64,000 nucleotides of DNA. Origin: Alphaproteobacteria bacterium. Lineage in GTDB: Bacteria > Pseudomonadota > Alphaproteobacteria > Micavibrionales > Micavibrionaceae. Within the stretch, counting starts at the first letter, position 1. Every line of letters begins with the position of its first letter. The notes below the pieces were generated by a model, which ran no database searches, was not told where the DNA came from, and worked only from the letters and a program-made list of their open reading frames with translations. Where the stretch lies: positions 1 through 64,000 of the forward strand of contig JAJFGW010000042.1 of the NCBI GenBank assembly GCA_021775915.1, written 5' to 3'. Shown here piece after piece: positions 34,015-41,891 of this stretch. Made by a program: the position numbers and the translations under genes.

Positions 34015-35397
34015 TTAGTGGTTGTGAACTTCAAAGCCGCTTTTGGCGAGTTCTGATTGAACAAAAAACGCACCTTCGGTGACAACCCTTGTGCCTTCCG
34101 GTAGGCCGTCTATTACGGTGTAATCTTCAACTGTGTGCTGGGTTTTAACTTCCTGCGGCTGAAACTCACCGGGTTTTTTCTCTACAAACACTACCCAGTC
34201 ACCGTCAGGAGAGCGCAATACGGATGCCGTAGGGACAGCCAGATATTTTTGTTCATCCCCTGTCTGGATGCGCGTATCGACATACATACCGGGATGTAGA
34301 CGATCTTCCTCATTGTCCACTTCAATACGAACGCCGATTGTTCTTGTTTCTTCATCCAGCAAATGGTGTTTTTGCACAACTTTGCCTTGGAGCCAGCCGT
34401 TACCGGGAATATGGATACGGGCAGGTACATCTACTTCAACCTCCTTCGCCTTTTCCGGAGACAGGCGGCTTTCCACCCACAACACAGATTCATTGACAAT
34501 ATCAAACAACACACGGCCCGGTTCGATCAGTTCACCTTCGATAAATTCATCACTGACAATCGTGCCTTCCTGCGATGCGACAAGCTGAAACTCGCCGGGA
34601 TTGCCGCTTGTGCCTTTTTCATGCAACTCCTTAAGCTGTATTTCTGTCATGCCATAGGCTACGGCCTTGGAAAGTGCCTGTTCATCGGCAACCTTGGCTT
34701 CGTTATAGCGTCTGGCGGATACGGCGGCAGAGCCAAGCTGTTTAACGCGCTCCCACTCTTTATGCGCAACCAGCAATTCACCCACGGCCTCGGCCATTTC
34801 AACACTGGACAATGTAACAAGCGGCTGCCCTTTTTTGACCATATCGCCTAGCTTGGCATGACGAGCTACAATTTGCGCCTCTATACGGGGCGTAACCTTA
34901 CTGCTTAGATAAGAGTTAAGATGAACCTCACCCGGTGCTTTCACTTCACCTTCCAGATTTTGCAAGGTTAAAGGCTCAACAAGGATACCCGCTTCTTTTA
35001 GAGATTCAGGGGATAGATTAACCGCACCGCTTTCTTCACCATGCTCGTCGTGATCACCATGACCACCTTCTTCCTTATGGTCGTCGTGACCTTCTTCCTC
35101 ACCATCATGGTCTTCATGACCTGTTTCATGTTCCTCGTGTCCATCGCTTTCTTTCGCGTGATCTTCATGACTATCGCCATGCTCCTCATGGTCAGCTTCT
35201 TCATGCTTTTCTTCGGCATGATCGCTTTCCTTGTGACCTGCTTCTTCATGGTCTTCACCATGTTCTTCGTGTTCAGCCTCTTCATGCTGGTCTTCAACAT
35301 GGCTTTCTTCTGCATGTCCATGCCCATCATCGGCGGCGAATACCGGAAATGAAAAACTTAATGCGGCCAGTACGGTTAAAAATAATATGAGTCTCAT
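34015..35397 (-). CDS. czcB: CzcB-type periplasmic adaptor with long His/Asp/Glu tail
   Basis: Starts at the ATG at 35397 (AGGAGAG upstream, ATGA overlap with czcC); a longer frame to 35472 lies inside czcC. 460 aa: signal peptide (RLILFLTVLAALSFSFPVFA), then a ~100-residue His/Asp/Glu-rich region with many HEE, HGD and EHE repeats, then the adaptor core (SPESLKEAGILVEPL, YLSSKVTPRIEAQIV, KKGQPLVTLSSVEMAEAVGELL, HPGMYVDTRIQTGD). The acidic-His region is a likely periplasmic metal sponge. It links CzcA to CzcC. Confidence 0.92.
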   Translation of the reverse strand: MRLILFLTVLAALSFSFPVFAADDGHGHAEESHVEDQHEEAEHEEHGEDHEEAGHKESDHAEEKHEEADHEEHGDSHEDHAKESDGHEEHETGHEDHDGEEEGHDDHKEEGGHGDHDEHGEESGAVNLSPESLKEAGILVEPLTLQNLEGEVKAPGEVHLNSYLSSKVTPRIEAQIVARHAKLGDMVKKGQPLVTLSSVEMAEAVGELLVAHKEWERVKQLGSAAVSARRYNEAKVADEQALSKAVAYGMTEIQLKELHEKGTSGNPGEFQLVASQEGTIVSDEFIEGELIEPGRVLFDIVNESVLWVESRLSPEKAKEVEVDVPARIHIPGNGWLQGKVVQKHHLLDEETRTIGVRIEVDNEEDRLHPGMYVDTRIQTGDEQKYLAVPTASVLRSPDGDWVVFVEKKPGEFQPQEVKTQHTVEDYTVIDGLPEGTRVVTEGAFFVQSELAKSGFEVHNH

Positions 35398-36659
35398 TGT
35401 TGCTCTCCTGATATTTGAATCCATTGTTCGGTACGTCCTGATGCAGCCAGCCACGCAAACCATGACTGCCACACCTTGCTGTGAAGTTCTTCGGCGGCGA
35501 CTTGCGTATCCAGTGCCTGTTCAATTTGCACGAGATAATCAGTCGCGCTTAAATCGCCAACCTTGTATTTTTTATCCAGCGTTTCAACCTGATCAGCCAA
35601 TGCCAACGCCCCTTTGCTCTGCCAGTTTTCCCACGCCTTCTTGGAAAGTTCATAGCTTCTGCGACTTGCTTGCAGCCGGGTACGGGCGGCGTGATAGGCA
35701 CTCTGGAATGATTTGGCTTCGGCGATGGCTTCCTGTTTTGCTACATCGACTTCTGCGCCATAGGTGTTAAAGACATGAAGCGGGACAGACACAGAAAAGC
35801 CAACCATATCGGCCCCCGCATCTTTACCGCCGCGAAAGCCTATAGTCGGGTCGGGCAAGCGGTCTTTTTGAACTTGCGAGATAACAGCTTTGGCGGCTTC
35901 TTCCCGGTATTTCATGGCGCGAAGAGCGGGAAGTTTCATTAAAATTTCATCTTCATTTCCGGTACTCATAGACAGTCCCGGCAATATGGTGGGTAATTCC
36001 GGCAACCCGAAATAATTTTCAAGTGGAAAGCCGATAGCAGAATCCAGCGTTTGTCTGTTTTCGGCCTTGGTCGCTTCCGCTTCCGCCTGTTCAATCAGGG
36101 CTTCGGATAATACAAGTTGCGCCAAGTTATACTCGCTCTGGTCTATATCTCCCGCCTTAAAGCTTTTATCAGCAAGCGTGGCAAAGTCTTCCATCAGGCC
36201 GGTGCGCTGTACCGATAGCCTGAAAATATCCTGCGCTGCCTGATAATCGGCCAGTGCCGAAAGCACTTCTACGGTGATACTCTGGCGCACCCCATCCCTT
36301 TCAGCGTCAGCCGCCATAAATTCATATTCAGCCGCTTTGCCGGAGGAAAGAAACTTACCGCTCCAATCTATTGTCTGACTGACACCAAGCACCTTGGTCT
36401 TGTCTTCACCATCAACATCTTCAACTTCGTATTCCAGTTCCGGGTTATGTTGCCAGCGTGATGCTGCTTTCTGACCAGCCTTAGCCGCCGCAACCCGCGC
36501 TTCGGCTTCCTGTATGACAGGGCTTACCTGCCATATGTGATTGATAAAACTGGTTATGCCGGGTTTTTGCGGCTCTTGATGCTGTGCCATAGCTATGCCG
36601 GGCAATATAAAAAGCATTGCTAGGGCCATAGCAGCAATTACTCGTAATCGTGGTTTCAT
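35394..36659 (-). CDS. czcC: CzcC-type outer-membrane efflux protein (TolC family)
   Basis: From the ATG at 36659 (AAGGAATA upstream) the protein has 421 aa with a signal peptide (RVIAAMALAMLFILPGIAMA). The two repeated TolC coiled-coil halves are seen (PVIQEAEARVAAAKAGQKAA, EYNLAQLVLSEALIEQ and the second half around PTIGFRGGKDAGADMVGF, VSVPL). It forms the outer-membrane duct for CzcAB. The stop overlaps the czcB start. Confidence 0.9.
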   Translation of the reverse strand: MKPRLRVIAAMALAMLFILPGIAMAQHQEPQKPGITSFINHIWQVSPVIQEAEARVAAAKAGQKAASRWQHNPELEYEVEDVDGEDKTKVLGVSQTIDWSGKFLSSGKAAEYEFMAADAERDGVRQSITVEVLSALADYQAAQDIFRLSVQRTGLMEDFATLADKSFKAGDIDQSEYNLAQLVLSEALIEQAEAEATKAENRQTLDSAIGFPLENYFGLPELPTILPGLSMSTGNEDEILMKLPALRAMKYREEAAKAVISQVQKDRLPDPTIGFRGGKDAGADMVGFSVSVPLHVFNTYGAEVDVAKQEAIAEAKSFQSAYHAARTRLQASRRSYELSKKAWENWQSKGALALADQVETLDKKYKVGDLSATDYLVQIEQALDTQVAAEELHSKVWQSWFAWLAASGRTEQWIQISGEQQ

Positions 36660-36800
36660 CGGGGTATTCCTTTGATGGTTTGAAACAATACAACGCAAGG
36701 CGAAGCGAAAGATCAGCTTTCGATTGCGTTAAAGACAGGGGAATGTTTGAAAATCAGGTCAGGCTACAAGCCTGAATCAAGACGCACTACACCCCTGAAA

Positions 36801-37109
36801 TCAGGAACGGGGTGGGCGTTTAAGACCGTAAACGGGAGCAGAATTGATATTGTCTGAATCCATACTAAATTGCGTGGCTGATATTTCAGCACACACAGAC
36901 TGTGAAGAACCGGAAAAAGCAAGATGGTGATGGTGAGCACAGTGCATATCACACATAGGATCGGCGGCATTACTGTCCGTATTATCCTGATCTATGCTGA
37001 ACCCAATCTGCTGATCGGAGCCTTGTACATCAACATGTGCATGGGCCGCTGAAACAAATCCAGTGGCAAAAAGAGCAAGGGCACATATCAAAAATAAAGC
37101 ATTTTTCAT
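36801..37109 (-). CDS. CzcI-like secreted Cys/His-rich peptide
   Basis: The open frame runs to 37316, but the protein starts sensibly at the ATG at 37109: 102 aa with a signal peptide (KNALFLICALALFATGFVSAAHA), then MCDMHCAHHHHLAF, an evident metal-ligand cluster, and an unstructured tail. Small proteins of this kind (CzcI and similar) precede czcCBA in many bacteria and are thought to sense or buffer metal in the periplasm. Homology to CzcI itself is not certain. Confidence 0.55.
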   Translation of the reverse strand: MKNALFLICALALFATGFVSAAHAHVDVQGSDQQIGFSIDQDNTDSNAADPMCDMHCAHHHHLAFSGSSQSVCAEISATQFSMDSDNINSAPVYGLKRPPRS

Positions 37110-37167
37110 TGTGAATAACTTAACATCAAGTTCCTGTTCTGGCAACGACCTTGCAACATGATTTGGT

Positions 37168-37545
37168 TTATGTACAGCTATGACAGGAAGATTTAGGCCA
37201 TATATTCCAGATTGAAGCGGCCAGAAGTATGACAATGCCAGCATAGTAAACTGGTTGATTTTGTAGCCAGAATTTTCCGGATAAAATGACCACCGCGCCG
37301 ATAAAACCGAGAACAAACGGTTTATATCCCCACCTTTGCCGCACTTTCAATACAAGCGGAACAAGCGCGATAAGAAGCAACACCGTTGTTCCCGGTAGCA
37401 GAAAAGGCGTATAATCAACAAATCCCAAGCCAAGGGCGCTGAGCAGCCCAGCGTAAAGCGGCCAGCAAGCCGGGCATGTAAGCACCGGCAAGGCCGCAAA
37501 CGCGGAGGCCAGAAACGAGGGCAGCGCCATGATGAATTTCCTCAT
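37168..37545 (-). CDS. MerC-like small membrane protein
   Basis: The 125-aa protein has four hydrophobic segments and a Cys pair in the first (TCPACWPLYAGLLSALGLGF), closely recalling MerC (CAACFPALASFGAAIGLGF), and a C-terminal CHSC pair like MerC's terminal cysteines. MerC carries mercuric ion across the inner membrane. No mercuric reductase gene is in the window, so the protein may serve another thiophilic metal. The start overlaps the preceding stop by ATGA. Confidence 0.65.
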   Translation of the reverse strand: MRKFIMALPSFLASAFAALPVLTCPACWPLYAGLLSALGLGFVDYTPFLLPGTTVLLLIALVPLVLKVRQRWGYKPFVLGFIGAVVILSGKFWLQNQPVYYAGIVILLAASIWNIWPKSSCHSCT

Positions 37546-37847
37546 GGCTGCATATTTTCCTGCAAGGCGATCTTGATTATCTCCACGCCAGGGGCGTTCT
37601 GACCGCCTTCATAAACGCGGCAGGACTTGGTCTGACAGCATTCACCGGAGCCGCCTGCAACGTCCTTGCCTTCAACCAGAATGCTGGGGGAACCAAAAGC
37701 GTTGATATGCTCCGGCACATTCTCGCCGTTTTGATCCCATTCTTTCCAGTCAGCTTCTATTCCAAGCACAGAACATGCTTTACGCAAATTTTCCCGCGCA
37801 GCGTCCGCATTTGGGCATCCTTCAAAATAAACCAGTTCAATATTCAT
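37542..37847 (-). CDS. Thioredoxin-fold-like metal-associated protein
   Basis: 101 aa: ELVYFEGCPNADAARENLRKA gives a thioredoxin-like start with one Cys in the redox position (GCPNA). A second part has FGSPSILVEGKDV and a Cys cluster (GECCQTKSCRVY). Such proteins occur between merR and mer transport genes. A role in handling metal thiolates is plausible but unproven. It overlaps merR upstream and the MerC-like gene downstream by 4 bases each. Confidence 0.6.
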   Translation of the reverse strand: MNIELVYFEGCPNADAARENLRKACSVLGIEADWKEWDQNGENVPEHINAFGSPSILVEGKDVAGGSGECCQTKSCRVYEGGQNAPGVEIIKIALQENMQP

Positions 37848-38251
37848 GGTCGTTTCTCCTTTCCGTCAAGTGAGTCCACTATCGGACATTTGGTTACGGA
37901 GGCTGCCGTATCGGTGCATTCATTCAAAAGGCCGATCAGGTCTTTTTTTATGGCCTGCAAGTTTTTAATCTTGGCGGTAACATCAACTAGCTTTTTCTCG
38001 GCTAGCGCCTTCACTTCGGCGCATTTTTTGTCTGGGTCGTTTTTCAGTGTTAAAAGGTTCCGGATTTCCTTGAGGGAAAACCCCAAATCTTTCGCTCGCA
38101 CGACAAAACGGATAGTTTCAACAGAGCTTTTGTCAAATTCGCGGTAGCCGGAATCTCTGACTGAAACAGGTTCAATAAGTCCCTCCCGTTCGTAATAACG
38201 AATGGTATCGACACTTACATTCGCCTTTTCAGCCAGTTCACCAATCAGCAC
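37844..38251 (-). CDS. merR: MerR-family metal regulator
   Basis: I choose the GTG at 38251: AAAGGAGG lies 5 bases before it and the protein then starts MLIGELAEKANVSVDTIRYYE, the normal MerR beginning. Metal ligands are C77, C112 and C122; the 35-residue spacing of the first two is that of MerR/CadR/PbrR, and the last lies in KCPIVDSL, close to MerR CPLI. The regulator would sense Hg(II), Cd(II) or Pb(II) and switch the operon from the palindromic promoter just upstream. Confidence 0.88.
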   Translation of the reverse strand: MLIGELAEKANVSVDTIRYYEREGLIEPVSVRDSGYREFDKSSVETIRFVVRAKDLGFSLKEIRNLLTLKNDPDKKCAEVKALAEKKLVDVTAKIKNLQAIKKDLIGLLNECTDTAASVTKCPIVDSLDGKEKRP

Positions 38252-38281
38252 TTTTGCCTCCTTTAATTCCAGCCTAGACCC

Positions 38282-38304
38282 TTGACCATACTCTAGAGTC
38301 AAGC
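38282..38304 (-). promoter_or_regulatory. MerR-type operator/promoter
   Basis: CTTGACTCTAGAGTATGGTCAAG on the minus strand is given here by its arms: CTTGAC at one end and GTCAAG at the other, with a central CTAGAG. TTGACT is a good -35 element; TAGGCT 20 bases later fits the over-long spacer of MerR-controlled promoters. It lies 31 bases before merR and 12 bases after the stop of the PRPP synthetase gene, so it is the start of the mer/czc operon. Confidence 0.8.
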
Positions 38305-38315
38305 TCTATAATTTT

Positions 38316-39185
38316 TCACAGATTTTGTGCAATTAAATCACTGACATCGATGGCGTTGGTAAGATGTGGAATGGTATTACAGGTCACAATGCGGCCGGCA
38401 CCTGCATCTTCCAGTGCTCTATAAGCATCCCCAGCAAATACAGCGTGCACACCGATACAAACAGGCCCGGTCATCCCAGCCTCCTTTAAATGCTTTACAG
38501 CAGCCATCATAGTACGGGCGGTAGAAATAATGTCATCGACCAGAACTGGTGTATGATCCTTATATTTATCAATTTCTGGGACAGACACCTCAACATCTTT
38601 ATCTCCATGACGGGTTTTTGTAAGCACCGTATAAGGAACACCCGCTTTTTTTGCCACATCAGACACCCATTGATCGCTTTCTTCATCCGGGCCGATCAGA
38701 ACAGGATTTTCAATATTGTCTTTAACCCATACCGCTATAGCATCTGCCGCGTGAACAACTTTCGCCGGGATGGTATAGATCTCGTTCATATCTTTATGAC
38801 GGTGCAAATGCGGATCAACAGTAATCAGGCTGTCAAAATGCTTTGATATAAAGGCAGCGAAGATATTGGACGTGACCGCCTCGCCCTCATGAAATCGCTT
38901 ATCCTGTCGCATGTAACCGAGATAGGGCGCAATTAGCCCCACCGATTTAGCACCCAGCTCTTTAGCTGTTTGCGCAAAAAACATAACCGTCATGGCCTTG
39001 CTGTCTGGGTGATCAAGGCTACAAAATAAAATAACATCTCTGCCCTTCACATCGGTTTCCAGTTGCACAAGACTTTCGCCGTCAGGAAAATGATGGGTTT
39101 TTATGGCTCCCATCTCATACCCGGCTTCTTTAACCAACGATGCGGCCTGTTTCTCATTGTCTGGATACGCAAATAATATTGTCAT
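38316..39185 (-). CDS. Ribose-phosphate pyrophosphokinase-like protein (PRPP synthetase family)
   Basis: 289 aa, shorter than the ~315 of the housekeeping enzyme. DGESLVQLETDVKGRDVILFCSL, PYLGYMRQDKRFHEGEAVTS, TVDPHLHRH and the PRPP loop VLVDDIISTARTMMAA are all present, so catalytic residues for ribose-5-phosphate and ATP appear intact. It follows the phosphorylase gene by one base. Together they suggest a ribose-phosphate/nucleotide side pathway in a metal operon; the reason is unknown. Confidence 0.85.
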   Translation of the reverse strand: MTILFAYPDNEKQAASLVKEAGYEMGAIKTHHFPDGESLVQLETDVKGRDVILFCSLDHPDSKAMTVMFFAQTAKELGAKSVGLIAPYLGYMRQDKRFHEGEAVTSNIFAAFISKHFDSLITVDPHLHRHKDMNEIYTIPAKVVHAADAIAVWVKDNIENPVLIGPDEESDQWVSDVAKKAGVPYTVLTKTRHGDKDVEVSVPEIDKYKDHTPVLVDDIISTARTMMAAVKHLKEAGMTGPVCIGVHAVFAGDAYRALEDAGAGRIVTCNTIPHLTNAIDVSDLIAQNL

Positions 39186-39186
39186 G

Positions 39187-40698
39187 TTATTCCACTTTTA
39201 TTTTTATGATCCCGTCTTCTCCTTCGAGATAGCTAAGCGCGTAATCAAGCTCGCCGGGAGACTCTGCATGCACAGTAAAAAGCGGCTGACCGGTTTCAAT
39301 TTTGGTGCCAACCGGTGCATGAAGATCAACGCCTGCCACTTTATCTGCCGGAGCGCCTGCGAGCTTGGCAGTACGGGCAATGCGGCGATTATCAATTTCT
39401 GTGACTTGTCCTGCTCGATCTGATTCTATCACATGGGTATAGGGGGATTCAGGAATATCCCGTATGCCGCCTTGCGCTTTACAAATAGCCTGAAACTTTG
39501 CCCATGCTTTGCCGCTATCCAGAATGTCCATAGCCAGCGTCCGTCCCTGTCCGGTCTTTACGTCCGGTGAAAATTCAATAATATGTCCGGCCAGATCAAG
39601 CGCCCGTTCCCGCAAGTCCTGCGGCGCATCTTTATCACCTTGCAAGACAGCGACAAGATCACGCGCTTCCAGTGCCGGGCCAATGCCACGCCCGACCGGC
39701 TGGCTGCCGTCACTGGTGTGAACACGTACACCTATTCCCAGAGCTGCTCCTGTTTGTTCCAGATAACGCGCGAGTGCTTCGGCCATCTCCATACTGCGTA
39801 TCTTGGCAGTCGGGCCGACAGGGACATCAATCAACACATGTGATGACCCGGCGGCAATCTTCTTGGACAGGACAGAGGCCACAAGCTGCCCCTCGCTATC
39901 CAGATCAAGTGCCTTTTCGACGCGGATCAGCAAATCATCCGCCGGACTTAAGGACACTGAGCCACCCCAGACCACACAGCCGGCTTCCTGCTCGACGACT
40001 TTGCGCATCACCGGAACATCCAGATCGACCGGAGCCAGCACTTCCATAGTATCTGCCGTGCCTGCCGGGGAGGTAATGGCGCGGGAAGATGTTTTGGGCA
40101 TAGTCAGGCCGTGAGCGGCAACAATCGCCACGACAATCGGCGTGGTGCGATTACCCGGCAACCCGCCGACGCAATGCTTGTCCACTACCAGTTCCTTGCC
40201 CCAATCCAGCCTTTCTCCACTTTCCACCATCGCGTCGGTCAGATGAACAATCTCCTCTTCACTGAGATGACCTCCGGCGCAAGCTGTCAGGAAAGAAGAT
40301 ATATGGATATCCGAATAGCGCCCCGCTACAATATCATTGATGATGACGCCAAGCTGATCAGCATCCAGCGTATTACCGTAAATTTTAGAACGCACGTGGC
40401 TGAGAGAATGAACCGGCGGCGGGTGCGATACGTGAATTTTATTACCATCTTTTGCACCCAGCTTTGCCCATGCATGTTCGGACAACCCCGCTTCGCCCTG
40501 TTCCAGAAGTCCATCCCGGACCATATTCAGAGTCGCGGTCAGAGATTTACCGTTCAAACTTATCAGTACACGCGCCTGTACCTCGAACCCTTCAGCGCGG
40601 CAGACATGGCAATCTTCGCGCATATAGATGACGGCTTCCTTGTAGGTATCTATACCAAGGCGGCGGAGTTTCAGTATCGGCTTTGGTCTATCCGTCAT
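39187..40698 (-). CDS. Thymidine/AMP phosphorylase-like protein
   Basis: 503 aa, the length of archaeal-type AMP phosphorylases and their bacterial 'thymidine phosphorylase' relatives rather than E. coli DeoA (~440). KHCVGGLPGNRTTPIVVAIVA and KTSSRAITSPAGTADTMEVLAPVDLD are the phosphate/nucleoside-binding motifs. The N-terminal ~90 residues form the extra domain found in the AMP phosphorylase type. Substrate (AMP or other nucleotide versus thymidine) cannot be decided here. ATGA overlap with nhaA. Confidence 0.82.
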   Translation of the reverse strand: MTDRPKPILKLRRLGIDTYKEAVIYMREDCHVCRAEGFEVQARVLISLNGKSLTATLNMVRDGLLEQGEAGLSEHAWAKLGAKDGNKIHVSHPPPVHSLSHVRSKIYGNTLDADQLGVIINDIVAGRYSDIHISSFLTACAGGHLSEEEIVHLTDAMVESGERLDWGKELVVDKHCVGGLPGNRTTPIVVAIVAAHGLTMPKTSSRAITSPAGTADTMEVLAPVDLDVPVMRKVVEQEAGCVVWGGSVSLSPADDLLIRVEKALDLDSEGQLVASVLSKKIAAGSSHVLIDVPVGPTAKIRSMEMAEALARYLEQTGAALGIGVRVHTSDGSQPVGRGIGPALEARDLVAVLQGDKDAPQDLRERALDLAGHIIEFSPDVKTGQGRTLAMDILDSGKAWAKFQAICKAQGGIRDIPESPYTHVIESDRAGQVTEIDNRRIARTAKLAGAPADKVAGVDLHAPVGTKIETGQPLFTVHAESPGELDYALSYLEGEDGIIKIKVE

Positions 40699-41882
40699 AA
40701 ATTATCCTTCGTTTTGGGTAAACTCAGATGCAGCCATAATCCGCCGCAAACAGCGGATAGCAGCGAGCCGACAAGTATGGCCACCCGCCCAATTTCAGGG
40801 TTTCCGTTAAGCGGAAAGGCCAGCGCATTAAAAAACAGTGCCATTGTAAAGCCTACACCGCCCAATAGGGCAACACCGAATATCTGCCGCCAGTTTACAT
40901 GATCGGTCAGACTGGCAAATTTCAGGCGATGCGCGATCCACGCGAACAGAAAAATACCAAGCGGCTTGCCGATAAAAAGCCCTGCTATAACGCCAAACGA
41001 AAGCGGTGTGGCCAGATTTGAAAGAGTAACATCTGAAAAGACAATCCCGGCGTTGAAAAAGGCAAAGAGCGGTACAATGAAAAAGGCCGTCCACGGATGC
41101 AACCCATCCTCAACCACCTTGAGCGGAATATAGGCGCAGGATTTCTTAAACCGTAGCGGCAGGGCCATACCAACCGCAACACCGGCCATTGTCGGGTGAA
41201 CGCCCGATTGTTGTAGCGCGGCCCAGAGAAATATCCCGATGACAATGTAAAATGACACGCGCGTGACACCAAAGCGGTTCAATAAGAAAAGCACGCTCAC
41301 AGCTGCCAAAACAAAAGCCATAACACTCCACGTCAAATGGCTTCCATAGAAAACGGCAATAATTAGGATGCCGCCCAGATCGTCAAAAATAGCCAGCGCT
41401 GCCAGAAAGATTTTAAGCTCTAATGGTACACGTTTGCCAAACAGCGACAACACGCCAAGGCTCAAAGCGATATCCGTTGCCGTGGGAATGGCCCAACCCT
41501 GAGAAAAAACGGGATTACCTTGATTTATAAAGAGGTAGATCGCTGCCGGAACAATCATGCCACCCAGGGCAGCAAAGGCGGGCAAAAGCATTTGTCTGGG
41601 CGCTGAAAGGTGGCCTTCAAGAAGTTCCCGTTTGATCTCTGTAGTAACAGCCAGAAAGAAAAACGCCATCAGCCCTTCATTGATCCAGAACACCAGCGGC
41701 TTTTGCAGGATAAATTCTCCGAAACTGATAGCCATCGGCGTATGATGAAACAAATCGTATGATAGTTTCAGCGGCGAATTAACCCAGAGCAGTGCCAACC
41801 CCAGTGCAGCCAGCATCATTAAGCTAGCCCATTGGTCTGCATGTAAAGTTTTGCCGCGTATTTGAAACTTGCGTTGGCGCAT
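40695..41882 (-). CDS. nhaA: NhaA-type Na+/H+ antiporter
   Basis: 395 aa with about 12 membrane segments. The NhaA core is clear: WINEGLMAFFFLAVTTEIKREL, the ion-binding double Asp in FLAALAIFDDLGGILIIA, PTATDIALSLGVLSLFG and KPLGIFLFAWIA. It would exchange Na+ for H+ across the inner membrane. It lies 9 bases after the copper ATPase gene and overlaps the next gene, so it belongs to the copper operon; it may rebalance pH or sodium during proton-driven metal efflux. Confidence 0.93.
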   Translation of the reverse strand: MRQRKFQIRGKTLHADQWASLMMLAALGLALLWVNSPLKLSYDLFHHTPMAISFGEFILQKPLVFWINEGLMAFFFLAVTTEIKRELLEGHLSAPRQMLLPAFAALGGMIVPAAIYLFINQGNPVFSQGWAIPTATDIALSLGVLSLFGKRVPLELKIFLAALAIFDDLGGILIIAVFYGSHLTWSVMAFVLAAVSVLFLLNRFGVTRVSFYIVIGIFLWAALQQSGVHPTMAGVAVGMALPLRFKKSCAYIPLKVVEDGLHPWTAFFIVPLFAFFNAGIVFSDVTLSNLATPLSFGVIAGLFIGKPLGIFLFAWIAHRLKFASLTDHVNWRQIFGVALLGGVGFTMALFFNALAFPLNGNPEIGRVAILVGSLLSAVCGGLWLHLSLPKTKDNL

Positions 41883-41891
41883 TTTATTCTC

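Noticed and set aside
35041-35352. Hydrophobic plus-strand frame rich in Phe, Met, Leu and Val
   Set aside because: It is the complement of the His/Asp/Glu repeat of CzcB (GAA/GAT/CAT codons read as TTC/ATC/ATG); an artefact, not a membrane peptide.
40111-40902. Plus-strand frame (263 codons) opposite the phosphorylase and nhaA genes
   Set aside because: Spans the junction of two genuine overlapping genes on the other strand and has no recognisable motif.
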